NCBI GenBank assembly: GCA_012862575.1
Contig: BLSF01000030.1
Coordinates: forward strand, 375,584-439,583
Length of the DNA stretch: 64,000 bases
DNA from: Parietichytrium sp. I65-24A
Taxonomy: Eukaryota > Sar > Bigyra > Thraustochytrida > Thraustochytriidae
Reading direction: 5' to 3'
Both the position numbers and the translations under genes were made by a program. How positions within the stretch are numbered: the stretch's first letter is position 1; every line of letters begins with the position of its first letter. Below the pieces are notes generated by a model. That model was not told the DNA's origin. It saw only the letters and a list, made by a program, of their open reading frames with translations, and did no database searches. This document shows, one piece after another, positions 31,001 through 41,081 of this stretch.

Positions 31001-32488
31001 ATGGCCCAGGCCGAATGCTGTGATGGAGCCGCAGGTTCAAGAGTTGAGCGCGGCTCCGCCTCCGCATCCGTCGCGGGTGAGGAGGAGGAGGAAGCTCCCC
31101 GCGTGCAAGGCCAAGACAAGCAAGCAAAGTCGTCTCAACCGAAGGTCGTGTCGGACTTGCTGTACGTTCTGCGCGTGATCCACGCCTCGCTATACTGCAG
31201 TTCGCTGAGCGCGGCTGCATCCATTGCAAGCTTTGGAATGGTGTTTCTTTGCATGAAAGTATATGGAAAGTCAGCGGCGCTCCTCTGGTCGTACGAAGGG
31301 GCGCTCTTTACCGCAGCGACCTGTGCCCAGTACCTTGCCTTCGGTGCAGTGGTGGGATCGATCCATTCTCGCGGATGGAGGGGTATGCTTTTCCCAAGCC
31401 TCACTGGTGTACTCTTTGTGTGCGTTTTACTCTGGGGAGCTTTGGCAGCTCTAGCACCTTTCGCGGGGGATGATGTGTTGTTGCCTTTTGCGGTCATCCC
31501 TCCACACTTTGTAGGCATATGTGTTGCACTTGTTGCCATGGGTTTGGGCATTCAACAGAGCATCGAACTAGCGCTGATTTGCTGCAGCCCATTGCTGATG
31601 GTCTTGCTCTCCTCGTGGGGTATATGGAGCGATTACATCGAGTGCTCACCGTGGTGGGTAGAGTTTCTTCTGATCGGAATCGCATTCAACAGCCTCGCCA
31701 TTGTGGGTCGGCAGACATTTATTCGACTGGTCACCTTTGCGCTGAGCCACGTAGTGATAGCGAAAGGAGAGGAAATCGCGAGAGAAATGTCGTTCATGTC
31801 CGAGCAACTTTTCCAGTTTTGCGGGCGGTTCATGATGATGGGAATGCGCTCCCAAGATGCATTTTGCCTTTCGGCTGTCATGCGCATTGTGTGTGAAGTA
31901 GGCGCGTTCCATTTCTTTACTCCCGCGCACGATCGTGAATTCCGCAAGAGCGTTGCTGTGACGCCCGCTGCAAGCGATGGTTCTCGATACTCGATCATTA
32001 CCTCGTCAGTTTACCAGGAAAAAGTCTCTGGATTGCACGTCCAGCCCCAGGCAAAGCTGCCCAAAAGTATTGTAATGGCCTGGCTCAAGTCTTCAGAGCG
32101 ATTCTCGCGGAAATCAGCCGTTGCGTCATTCGAAGCAGAGGTCTTGTCAGTGGCAGCTAACCTCCCAGCCGCTTTAACAACCGCGATTATTATTGCGCTC
32201 TTCCATTCCGGCGTTCAGAGTTGTGCGGACTCAGATTGCGAGATTTCCTTCACGGCGCTGTATACCGTCAGTACTCAAGGAATGGGTTTGATTTTAGCAG
32301 ACTTATTTGCAACATATCTGAAGGTTCGTCTTCTCTACTTGGACACAGGTTGGGCTGTATCGCGACATGCGGTGTGCAAGATATCTTCGCTCGAGATTAT
32401 TGCCAAAGCCGGAAATGTGTTCGCCGTATGTGCTTGTTTCTGCTTATTTCTACCCGCTCAGATACCTCATGGTCGCTGTGCGCCCTGA
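31001..32488 (+). CDS. Polytopic membrane protein, window family copy 2 (most divergent)
   Basis: 495 residues from the ATG at 31001; an upstream GTG in frame (30917) is rejected. The hydrophilic N-terminus is about 45 residues. It keeps the family layout but many motifs are changed. The DIWKYH position reads ALLWSYE; HPxGW reads HSRGW; the WWVELVLIG block is WWVEFLLIGIAFNSLAIVGR; the signature is REMSFMSEQLFQFCGRFMMM; and the late block is SAVASFEAEVLSVAANLPAALT. An unusual SRYSIITSSVYQEKV segment fills the cytosolic-looking region. Roughly nine to ten hydrophobic segments are visible. The family is unrecognised; membership is inferred from order and spacing of blocks. Confidence 0.82.
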   Translation: MAQAECCDGAAGSRVERGSASASVAGEEEEEAPRVQGQDKQAKSSQPKVVSDLLYVLRVIHASLYCSSLSAAASIASFGMVFLCMKVYGKSAALLWSYEGALFTAATCAQYLAFGAVVGSIHSRGWRGMLFPSLTGVLFVCVLLWGALAALAPFAGDDVLLPFAVIPPHFVGICVALVAMGLGIQQSIELALICCSPLLMVLLSSWGIWSDYIECSPWWVEFLLIGIAFNSLAIVGRQTFIRLVTFALSHVVIAKGEEIAREMSFMSEQLFQFCGRFMMMGMRSQDAFCLSAVMRIVCEVGAFHFFTPAHDREFRKSVAVTPAASDGSRYSIITSSVYQEKVSGLHVQPQAKLPKSIVMAWLKSSERFSRKSAVASFEAEVLSVAANLPAALTTAIIIALFHSGVQSCADSDCEISFTALYTVSTQGMGLILADLFATYLKVRLLYLDTGWAVSRHAVCKISSLEIIAKAGNVFAVCACFCLFLPAQIPHGRCAP

Positions 32489-33084
32489 TCTCCGAACGGG
32501 GTAATACAGCGCACATGGAAAGGTGTCTTGCGCGTGACAGAGAGAGCCAAATATGAACTTTGAAGCTCGGAGAGGGAATTTTCTATGGACTTTGATCATG
32601 CACGCTGTTCCGCGCGCGCAAGCTCCGTCCGCAATCAGAGGCCGACACGCATCGCGTTTGTGCAAGTGTTACTCCGGCACAAATTCTCCACTCATTGTCA
32701 GTCACTAAGCCTTTGAGGCGCGCCAAATACACTCCGTAAAACTGGTAGCGAGTACTTGGTACATCATCAACTCATCATTCGTATTTTAAAACTGTAAATT
32801 AATCTACTCACTCGTGGACGTGATCGTGACCTTTACGTATATATGTTGCGTACATCTTTTGACTTTTGAGAAATGGGAGCTTGTGGGTTTCCCAACTTTG
32901 ACCTCAACAGTGCACGGCGCTTGGACCACCGCGCCTCCAAGTTAACGGCTAGCCCAGTAGCCTTCGGCTAGCTTTAGTTTGAACGAGAGAATGTAATGTC
33001 ATGTATGTATTGTTCGTCTTGGTCTTGCTCCGGAGTCGCGGCTGCTAGCTTGCGCCGGTCTCGGCTCCGTGAGGGCTCGCAAAG
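32489..33084. other. Spacer between family copies 2 and 3
   Basis: No gene seen. Includes GGCTAGCC-type palindromes near 32947-32971. Confidence 0.45.
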
Positions 33085-34485
33085 ATGGGGCCGCAATCTC
33101 TGGGTGGGCAGTGCATAACCCCGCTTGGTTCAGCAGCTGGCGCAGAAGGCGGGAAGCAGCCGGCGCCGCAAGCGGTGGGAGGGACGTGTAAACTCGGTCC
33201 TCCAAGTTTGTCGGAGGATCTATGCCATGTTTGCAGACTGATGATCGTGTCGTTTCCATACGCGCTCTTGAGTTCTGGAGCAGCGCTGGGAAGCTATTTC
33301 TTCACTTTCAAGGCATATGAAGCGTTTGCGACGTCTTCAGATGAGATCTGGAAGTATCACGCGGTCATGTTCACAGGAACATTCGCATCACATTTTCTGT
33401 CGTTGATGGCGACCTTGGGTACGGCTCATCCCCAAGGATGGACAAAAATGTTTTTGCCGAGCTTCGCAGCGGCTTCAAGCTGCATTGGAGTCACAGTGAC
33501 TTTAATATGCGTCCTCAGAGACAATGGCGTCCTGACGAATGTATTCTGTGGGTTGCAAGGTTACTTCGTTGGTATCGGTGTGTACATGGTTGCGCTTGGT
33601 AGTAAGTGGAACCACGCGATAGAATTCTCTCTTATCTGCAACGGCTTGCTTGGATTCTTGCTCCTGTATTCATGGGCTGTCACTTGCTTTCTCGCGTGTG
33701 CAGAATGGTGGGTGGAACTTGTCTTGATTGGGATCTTATACAACGGCATGTCAGGGATTGCGCGGGAGGTGATGGTGAGCTTCATATCCTACGCGTATGT
33801 CTACATCCTGAGGAAAAGCAAGAGGGAGGATATTGTTCGGAGCATGTCGTTCATGTACAAGCAACTGTATCAGTTCAACGGGCAGTTTATGACCATCAGA
33901 ATCATTTCTGAGGTTGCTTTCTTGTTCTCTCTATTTTCCTCCAATCTATTTGAATTGGCCATGGTCTTTTTCCGTGTACCTTCTCGTCATCGAAGGCTTA
34001 TTCTTCCATTTGAGAGCGAAACAAAACTAGTAAGTCAAGCCACCCAGAGGTCGGAGGCAGGAGAGAGCTACTCCAAAGTAGGAACGAGCATTGCATACTC
34101 TTGGTTCCGATCCGAGGAGAGGGCTTCCATGCCCACAGTAATCGTGAGCTTCGAGTGCGAGGAATTTAGCGAAAAGGTCGATATTCCGGCAGCACTAGCT
34201 GCCGCTGTTCTGTGGGTCGCCCTTGAGGAGAAGTATTTTTCGCCCTCCGACAGCGGTTGCGAGGCATTACAGACTTCGCTCTCCAAACTTCTTCTCCACG
34301 CAGCGGCAATTTATTTTGCCGAGATTCTCGTTGATGTGTGCAAATTACGGATACTCTACAAGTGCACTCTCCATGCTTCTTCTCGGCACCCCATCTCAAA
34401 GATGAGTGGGCTTGAGTTGATCGGCCAGATGGCCAACATATTCTGCTCTGTCGTTGTATTCTGCATCTTCTTGCCGTTCAGGTAG
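33085..34485 (+). CDS. Polytopic membrane protein, window family copy 3
   Basis: 466 residues, ATG at 33085. Closest to copy 4. Family blocks: PPSLSEDLCHVCRLMIVSFP at the first membrane segment, SSDEIWKYH, GTAHPQGW, AEWWVELVLIGILYNGM then SGIAREVMV, the RSMSFMYKQLYQFNGQFMTI signature (about 252-271), FRVPSRHRRL, YSWFRSEER, and VSFECEEFSEKVDIPAALAA. It ends in a membrane segment, NIFCSVVVFCIFLPF. The signature after membrane segment 6 is amphipathic and nearly invariant, so it is likely functional (pore lining, partner binding or membrane re-entry); that is inference. No N-terminal targeting signal. It converges with the RCC1-like gene, with 279 bp between stops. Confidence 0.87.
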   Translation: MGPQSLGGQCITPLGSAAGAEGGKQPAPQAVGGTCKLGPPSLSEDLCHVCRLMIVSFPYALLSSGAALGSYFFTFKAYEAFATSSDEIWKYHAVMFTGTFASHFLSLMATLGTAHPQGWTKMFLPSFAAASSCIGVTVTLICVLRDNGVLTNVFCGLQGYFVGIGVYMVALGSKWNHAIEFSLICNGLLGFLLLYSWAVTCFLACAEWWVELVLIGILYNGMSGIAREVMVSFISYAYVYILRKSKREDIVRSMSFMYKQLYQFNGQFMTIRIISEVAFLFSLFSSNLFELAMVFFRVPSRHRRLILPFESETKLVSQATQRSEAGESYSKVGTSIAYSWFRSEERASMPTVIVSFECEEFSEKVDIPAALAAAVLWVALEEKYFSPSDSGCEALQTSLSKLLLHAAAIYFAEILVDVCKLRILYKCTLHASSRHPISKMSGLELIGQMANIFCSVVVFCIFLPFR

Positions 34486-34764
34486 TGCGATGTTGAGCTA
34501 GGCTGTGGCCACCATCTCAAAGTTTTGCTTCGCTCTTTTTCATTACCTTCGCTCGACTCCGCCATCATCGCGCTCTTTACTCTCAGCTCCGAAGCGACCT
34601 TCCAGCGTCATGCTACAACAGCGAGCAACGAACAACTGCGGTTGCAACAACAACAGTCATAGCTTGGAGTGAACGGACCAGTTTCACAAAGCCACCGAAG
34701 CGTGCTTGTCGAATTGCTTTCCAAACGACAAGAACAAGAATAAAATTAAGAGCGAAATTTTTGT

Positions 34765-37545
34765 TCACAGAATATCTGTAACTTCTTTGGGCTGTGTTGG
34801 CTGTGCGTGATTGCGGCGGTACAGAGCGAACGCAATGATCGAAAGCAACAGCATTCCTCCAGCAGAGCCCGCTACCGCGCCAAGGAGTGTGGCCATGGAG
34901 ACAGAATCGGCCACGGGCTGAGCTGGCGCATGAGACGGCGCGGCCGTAGGCTGAGTTGGCGCATGAGTCGGTGCAGTGCTGTTGCTTTCAAATTTGATGT
35001 CCAGAAAACCCCTTCCGCTAACCAAGTATGCGCGCGAGCGGTCTTGATTGACTCCTGCTATCCCTTGGGTAAATCGGTCCGAAAACGTGACATAGGTTGC
35101 TGTCTCACGACCGCTGGTTAATTGGAAGGCTGCTGAATACATTGGCGCTTGCAGCAAGGCAAAACCAGCTCCATTCTTGAGTTTCAGTATTTGGGTGCCT
35201 GGTACAAACTTTTCTCCATCCAAACCTGGAAGCATGCGCACTGCACTCGTCGAAACAGCTGTGACATTTCCATCTTGTCCCAACAGCATGAAGGTCTGAT
35301 CAGCTGCCAGCGTGTAATCGATGGCGACGTCTTGGATCTTACTGATCGTAGCCACGACCTCTGTACCATCAAACATGGAAAAGACACCAGTGTTGCTCAA
35401 CGCCCCAAATGCGGAAGAGGGTATGTGCGGGGTGTAAACTGCGGCAACATCTCGAGCAAGCTCTTTTCCATCAGCAACCAAGACTCCATCCTCCTGAAGA
35501 GAGACAATAACACCTGTGTTTCCAAGCACGACGACGTCCTTGACCTTGCTAGGGAGCACCTGCGGCTCGTGGCATTCGCTCAACTTCGCCGCATTGCCAT
35601 CCTTATCCAGAATTACCACCAAATTGCATCCGTTCGAAAGTTGCTGGATACGCACCTTGACCGGCGCCTCGACAACGTGTTTGCCGAGCTTTCGTACATT
35701 TAGGGTTATTCCTTTCCTAGCGAGGAGAATTTGGCCGTCGCGCAACCCAACCAACACCTGTCCAGAAATAATGGGTTCCACCCCTTTCATCCATGCTACA
35801 TTCGTCCAAGGTTCTTGGGGGGACAGGCACATTCCGACGGAAGTCACCGTTCCGTCATCATGGAGGAGAGATGCGCACATGTCATCGTTCTCAACGGAGA
35901 CGATCTTGCTAACGAACGCACGCGAGACAACAAGTGTCTCGTCAGCGACATGCAGGGTCTCAATTCTTTGGTCAGTTGTTTCCACATAAACGGCAAACGT
36001 AACGTCGATTACACGTTTAACACCTTGCACTGTAACGCGGCCACCATCAGTGAGACATTCCGCACTTCCACTTCGCTCGTCAAAGAAAACTGGAGCTCCT
36101 GAGGCGTAAACCTTGGTAAAGTTGCTATTCGTAAGAGATACACTAACAGGCTCGAGCGATGCAGAGCGACGCAAGAAAACATCATAGATCGTCCCGTCCT
36201 CCATCAGTCTAGCGACATTCCGTCCAAATCTAATGGCTGGTGATTGCGAGGCTTTGGTGGCCTGGATTCCAAAGCGGTTGTACCAGCTGCCATCCTCGCT
36301 TTCAAACAACATCAACCATATATCAGCCTGAAGAAACGCGCGGATCTTTGGAGCGGGACTTAGAGCACCAAAACCAGCAAAGTAATCATATCTGTCCTCA
36401 AGAATAACCACAGCCCCATCAGAGCGAAGCAGGACGTAATACCCGTTGTCTGCAAGAAGCTGAGTGTAATTGCCGTATAATCCACGGACATCAGGGCACT
36501 CCGAACCCCACGCATGTACGTCACCTGCGGTGGTGATGGCCGTAAAGCAAGCATAAAATTCTTCTCCGTAAATTTGGGCCACTTTCGCAGTTGCGAGCTC
36601 CTCTGGAATGTACTCCGGGTGACTAGAGACAAGCGAACCGTTCTCAAGGAGGGCCACAGCTGTCAAACCCCCAGCACTGCCCGGGTTGGCTCCCAAGACT
36701 ACGGAGGTTGCTTTTTGACTGCCGCTCTGATATTGGAACGTGTTCGCTGGTCTGGTGATGTGAAAAGTGTCGGAAGTCACCACCACGCAGGCGTTATAAC
36801 CACATTCCGAGACCACGTACGTGCCAGGGAGGTGCACACGCTTGAAATTTGTTTCGTCCGCCATTTCAACAAGCATGCTAGTGCCGTTGCGCAGAACAGC
36901 GACGAGATGATTTGGGTAGGTGAAAAAAGATTCCACAAGGTCGTTGGCGTCAAAGATCCAGTTGTTGCCTGCCGAAGCTCTATCCTTTGACAGGGAGGGG
37001 TCCGTCGCGAGCCCCTCGTCGAAGAGGTAGACATGGCCCCCAGAGGTCAAGATAAACGCTCCATTCCCAAAGGCTGCAACATCCTTGACGCCAGTGTTTA
37101 CAGGAAGGGTCACATTCATGGGCCATGTTTGTAACGACCCATCCTCCAGTAAAAGGATTGCTAACTCATTCGGGATGTAAGCCACCTTGGAAATGTCGCT
37201 GGCAAAATTGACTCGATCGATCGCATGCAGTTGGCCCGAAGAGTTTGGAAAAGCTAGAAGGCTGGCATCAGAATAGATGTTCCACAACCCTTCTGCGTCT
37301 TTGGCGGCGACACACCTTCCATCGTCGGACGCCAGAATTTTCGAAAAGTCATTGACCACGAACATGGTTTTGATATCCCAATCCGTACCACCAATGCCCC
37401 TCGCAGCATCACCGCGTGACACTGATCCAGTGCCAGAGCTCATGAGCCGCTCCATGCGTTCGGATTTCAACTCCCGAACCTTCTGCGCAGTGGCACTTGC
37501 CACAAGCGCCATCACAAATACGAAAGCTGCTTTTTGCAGCCACAT
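34765..37545 (-). CDS. RCC1/BLIP-II-like beta-propeller ectodomain protein, type I membrane
   Basis: 926 residues from the ATG at 37543-37545, which starts a typical signal peptide (MWLQKAAFVFVMALVASATA-Q); a TTG 30 bases upstream is rejected. The ectodomain holds many repeats of about 40-50 residues with the RCC1-type core of a hydrophobic strand, then L-x-x-D/N-G-x-V/L. Examples are ILLLEDGSLQTWP, ALLENGSLVSSHP, ITTAGDVHAWGS, VLLRSDGAVVIL, SLLHDDGTVTSVG and VSLQEDGVLVADG. Such repeats fold as beta-propellers and usually bind proteins. A short Pro/Thr/Ala stalk (about 856-882) precedes a single membrane segment (about 885-908) and a short basic tail (YRRNHAQP). It is likely on the cell surface or in the endomembrane lumen, with an unknown ligand. 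It is flanked by membrane-family copies 3 and 4. Confidence 0.75.
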   Translation of the reverse strand: MWLQKAAFVFVMALVASATAQKVRELKSERMERLMSSGTGSVSRGDAARGIGGTDWDIKTMFVVNDFSKILASDDGRCVAAKDAEGLWNIYSDASLLAFPNSSGQLHAIDRVNFASDISKVAYIPNELAILLLEDGSLQTWPMNVTLPVNTGVKDVAAFGNGAFILTSGGHVYLFDEGLATDPSLSKDRASAGNNWIFDANDLVESFFTYPNHLVAVLRNGTSMLVEMADETNFKRVHLPGTYVVSECGYNACVVVTSDTFHITRPANTFQYQSGSQKATSVVLGANPGSAGGLTAVALLENGSLVSSHPEYIPEELATAKVAQIYGEEFYACFTAITTAGDVHAWGSECPDVRGLYGNYTQLLADNGYYVLLRSDGAVVILEDRYDYFAGFGALSPAPKIRAFLQADIWLMLFESEDGSWYNRFGIQATKASQSPAIRFGRNVARLMEDGTIYDVFLRRSASLEPVSVSLTNSNFTKVYASGAPVFFDERSGSAECLTDGGRVTVQGVKRVIDVTFAVYVETTDQRIETLHVADETLVVSRAFVSKIVSVENDDMCASLLHDDGTVTSVGMCLSPQEPWTNVAWMKGVEPIISGQVLVGLRDGQILLARKGITLNVRKLGKHVVEAPVKVRIQQLSNGCNLVVILDKDGNAAKLSECHEPQVLPSKVKDVVVLGNTGVIVSLQEDGVLVADGKELARDVAAVYTPHIPSSAFGALSNTGVFSMFDGTEVVATISKIQDVAIDYTLAADQTFMLLGQDGNVTAVSTSAVRMLPGLDGEKFVPGTQILKLKNGAGFALLQAPMYSAAFQLTSGRETATYVTFSDRFTQGIAGVNQDRSRAYLVSGRGFLDIKFESNSTAPTHAPTQPTAAPSHAPAQPVADSVSMATLLGAVAGSAGGMLLLSIIAFALYRRNHAQPTQPKEVTDIL

Positions 37546-38052
37546 TTTCGTCAAGCTTACTCGACAATAATCCAATGCCGTTCTCCTGCAAGTTTTTACG
37601 CTCAGTTTGGGGTCTGCTCTGCTCCGCTCAGCTCAAACTACAACACAAAAAGGTTGTGACTGTTGCGGCGCAAGGAGCATGCGACTGGAGTGGAATTTTG
37701 TCCACTGGCTCACCGTACTGCTAGCTACTAGAGCAGGGTGCATTTTGTGCAGTTGCACACACACACACACGACTGAAGTCTGATACCTCACTGACTGCAA
37801 CCCACTATTCCCACTGTGGCTACAGATGCTCCATCACTGTCGTCCGCCTCCGCTGCACTGACTGCAAGCAAAAAAAAAACTCTGTGACTGCAGCAAATTC
37901 CGTGAATTCTTCTGATTCTGATTCTGATGGTTTTGCTTGCCAGGCTTTTCACTAGCTCGTGAGGTTCTGATCGCTTGAACAGTTCAATGAAATCATTTTG
38001 CGAAGCTTGCGCCTCTTCCCTGTCACTTAGAGATGTACTCTTTATCTTGATT

Positions 38053-38226
38053 GTAGTCGTGGTACTACCACTGTACTATCACACACTACAGCTGTATTTT
38101 TTTTGTTTATGTTGTGTTGCGTCAAATTTTGAGCATTGTAGTCGTGGTACCGTACTGTCACACACTATAGCTGTATTGTTTATGTTGTGTTGCGTCAAAT
38201 TTTGAGAATTGTATTCGTGGTACTGA
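38053..38226. repeat. Tandem repeat of 85/73-bp units
   Basis: Unit 1 (38053-38137) and unit 2 (38138-38210) share GTAGTCGTGGTAC, CACACACTA.AGCTGTATT and GTTGTGTTGCGTCAAATTTT. A third partial unit starts at 38211. Unit 2 lacks part of unit 1. Confidence 0.85.
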
Positions 38227-39092
38227 GTGGTACTAATACCGCACTTGAGTTACTCACAACCCAGTGCCATGACTTTTGGGTTGCCATCCCTTTCTTTTTG
38301 GACCGCCAGCCTGAGGAGTGTGTTGATGGGCGCGAGCAAGCTAATTTGTTGACGGTGTTTCTTCTTCCTCTTCTTCTTCTTGCATAATCTTTCCCCAATC
38401 GCAATCAATTCCGGTTTTCTCTCCCCAAACAAAGGCGAAAAGGTGCTTGCCGCATTATAGCGCGACAGAAAATTTAAGTACAACGACGGTGCAGCCATCA
38501 AAGATTGTTATTCGAGTGGTGAGGTGAGTAACATTCAATGAACATGTTTGTAGGCAAAGGTCGTAGCTGGGGAGACCTGTACTTGCGATGGTTGCTTTGT
38601 TTGGGCGCAACCAGCAGTTCCAGTTCCAGCGGAGGCGAACGACAGCGAGCAGCTATAACTTCTGCTAGTGGGGGTGAGGTATGACATGGTATGACTGAAC
38701 TTGAAGGTGACACTGGTGACACTACTATCTATAGCTATTATCTAGTAGTAGCTTTAGTGGAGATGGATAGTTCCAACCTAAAGTAACACAGTAATCATAG
38801 TATATAGTTGTAGGTTGCGTAACTACGCTATAGTGATCTATAGTACTGAACTTTGACACGCGTTACGGTAACAGTCGCTAAACCAAATGCGATCATCTCC
38901 TATGGACAAACACTATCAAGCTTCACGAAATTGACAACTTCAGACTACCCTCATACAGTGCGAATCGAGGGAATCGAGATGAATCGAGGGCCTTTGAAGC
39001 CTTTCCTTTGAGATCCTTTGAGTACCGGTATCTTTGAAATCTTTGAGTCCTTTGAGTACATCAGTGGTGAATGGGTTCCGCGGTTGGAAGGT

Positions 39093-39208
39093 CAAACCCT
39101 ATCGCACCCCACCTTCCGATAGGGTTTGTTTACGCTGTTACTTCGTGGCTTCACTTGGGCTTCCTGCACTCCGATAGGTCAAGTGAAGCCACGAAGTGCA
39201 GCGTAAAC
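39093..39208. repeat. Fold-back (inverted repeat) element with dispersed 52-bp core
   Basis: Arms 39128-39157 and 39180-39208 pair nearly perfectly (about 28 of 30 bases). A second inverted pair, CAAACCCTATCG (39093-39104) and CGATAGGGTTTG (39117-39128), lies on the left. Bases 39106-39157 recur at 6723-6774. The layout suggests a small non-autonomous element (MITE- or foldback-like). Confidence 0.75.
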
Positions 39209-39674
39209 AACCATAATCACCGAAGTGCGCAAGTAGGCAGGTGACACCCTCGAATGATCCTATGAGTAGAAGTATGGCCGAGTCTTGTAAATCCTCCAAA
39301 GAACAATACTTTAAATACTTTATGCTTTTCCCTTGGAGTTTGAAGATGTACAAGAGTTCCAGAGTTCCAGAGTTCGCATGCGCGGCCACGGAGAAAGTAA
39401 CGGCTATGATTACTGTATGTATTGACTACACCAATAAGAGTCCTGAATGTTGATTGTGTTTGTCGTTTACAGACAATCACAAACATAGACGACCGTGGAG
39501 AGGCCTACTGTCGGAGCATGAAAGGCTAGAGAGCGTCTGTATCGTGGAGAAAGAAATTGAAGAGAAGAGAAGAGAAGAGAAAATAAAGGCATACTTTGAC
39601 GTGAAGCCAAAGCCCCAACACAACCAAATTAACAGAAGAGCGTCCATGTCTGTCGCGCAGAAACGTGCGATGAG

Positions 39675-41081
39675 ATGCCGCGACACTCTTATCTTAACTC
39701 GCGTGTGGAGCCTTTGGAGTCGGCAGCAAGTGGCGAAAGTAGCGAGCACGGACCGCAGCACCTGGATGTGGAGCTGCGTGGACGCGGCCCTCCGAGCTTG
39801 ACTGAGGACTTTTGCCACGTTTGCAAAGTGATCGTGGTGGCCTTTCCATATGCGCTCATGAGCTCCGCTGCAGCGCTCGGAAGCTACCTTTTCGTCTTCG
39901 AAGCGAACAGAGCCTTTGGAAGTTCTACCAGAGATATTTGGAAATATCATGCAGTCTTGTATGCTGGATGTTTCACTTCACACTTTCTGTCTTTGACGGT
40001 AACCATCGGAGCCGTTCATCCGGTCGGAGTAAAAGCCATGGTCTTTCCGACTTTTGCTGCGAGCGCGTCCTGCGCTGTGGTTACAGTTGCATCAATCTAC
40101 GTAGTCAAAGATTACGATGATCGAGCAAATGCAATGTGCCCATTGCTGGGCTATGTGGTTGGTCTTGTAGTTTACCTGGTCGCACTCGGAGGAAGGTGGG
40201 TTCATGCGATCGAATTCTCTACCATCTGCAACGGACTGCTTGGAGTCCTGCTTTTCTACTCGTGGGCTGTTACTTGTTTTCTCTCGTGCGCAGAATGGTG
40301 GGTGGAGCTGGTCATGATTGGAGTATTTTATAATGGCATGTCGGGTATCGCGCGCAATTTGATGGTGAGCTATATTTCCTACACTTACGTCCACATTTTG
40401 AAAAGCAGTAATAGTGAGGAAATTGTACGCAGTATGTCCTTCATGTACAAGCAGCTGTATCAGTTTAACGGGCAATTCATGACCATCCGAATCGTCTCTT
40501 GGGCAGCCTTCTGGTTCTCTCTGTTTTCGTCCAATCTCTTTGAAGTGGTTATGGTATTTTTTCGTGTGCCTTCCAGGCACAGGCAACTCGTTCTTCCGTT
40601 TAGGAGGGAAACGAACCTGGTGCACAAAGCCAGCCAGAGAATTGAAGCAGGTGTCGACACACCAAAAGTAGGACTGAGTATTGCGTATGCCTGGTTTAAA
40701 TCTGAAGAAAGAATGTCCTTGGAAGCAGTGATTGTGAGCTTCGAGTCTGAGGAATTTAGTGAGAAGGTCGACATTCCGGCGGCTCTTGCTGCAGCTGTCC
40801 TGTGGGTGACTTTAGAAAGTAGCAATTCTTCACTCTCTGATAGCCTCAATTGTGAAGCGTCGTTGGCCTCCTTTTCAAAGCTTCTTCTCCAGGGAGTGAT
40901 AGTACTATTGGTGGAGATTGTCGTTGATATATGCAGACTGCAAATCCTCTATAGGTGCACTTTACATGCCTCTTCTCGGCAACCTATTGCTAAGATGGCT
41001 GGGCAGGAGCTAATTGGACAAATGGCTAACATTTTCTGTTCCGTGGCGCTATTTTCATCATTTTTGCCGTTTAAACAGTAA
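39675..41081 (+). CDS. Polytopic membrane protein, window family copy 4
   Basis: 468 residues, ATG at 39675. By eye well over half the residues match copy 3 along the whole length. Blocks: GPPSLTEDFCHVCKVIVVAF, TRDIWKYH, GAVHPVGV (the Trp of HPxGW is lost), AEWWVELVMIGVFYNGM with SGIARNLMV, the invariant RSMSFMYKQLYQFNGQFMTI, FRVPSRHRQL, YAWFKSEER, and VSFESEEFSEKVDIPAALAA. It ends NIFCSVALFSSFLPF. About nine hydrophobic segments. The N-terminus before the first membrane segment is short and variable among copies. Copies 3 and 4 probably arose by a recent duplication, with the RCC1-like gene now between them. It converges with the thioesterase gene (487 bp). Confidence 0.87.
   Translation: MPRHSYLNSRVEPLESAASGESSEHGPQHLDVELRGRGPPSLTEDFCHVCKVIVVAFPYALMSSAAALGSYLFVFEANRAFGSSTRDIWKYHAVLYAGCFTSHFLSLTVTIGAVHPVGVKAMVFPTFAASASCAVVTVASIYVVKDYDDRANAMCPLLGYVVGLVVYLVALGGRWVHAIEFSTICNGLLGVLLFYSWAVTCFLSCAEWWVELVMIGVFYNGMSGIARNLMVSYISYTYVHILKSSNSEEIVRSMSFMYKQLYQFNGQFMTIRIVSWAAFWFSLFSSNLFEVVMVFFRVPSRHRQLVLPFRRETNLVHKASQRIEAGVDTPKVGLSIAYAWFKSEERMSLEAVIVSFESEEFSEKVDIPAALAAAVLWVTLESSNSSLSDSLNCEASLASFSKLLLQGVIVLLVEIVVDICRLQILYRCTLHASSRQPIAKMAGQELIGQMANIFCSVALFSSFLPFKQ

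Larger units (their letters stand above)
37546..39674. other. Spacer with repeats, no gene seen
   Basis: Contains an (AC) run at 37757-37770, a TTCTGATTCTGAT run near 37909-37930, a tandem repeat at 38053-38226 and a fold-back element at 39093-39208. Purine-rich AGAGAAGAGAAG sequence at 39560-39585 precedes family copy 4. Confidence 0.5.
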
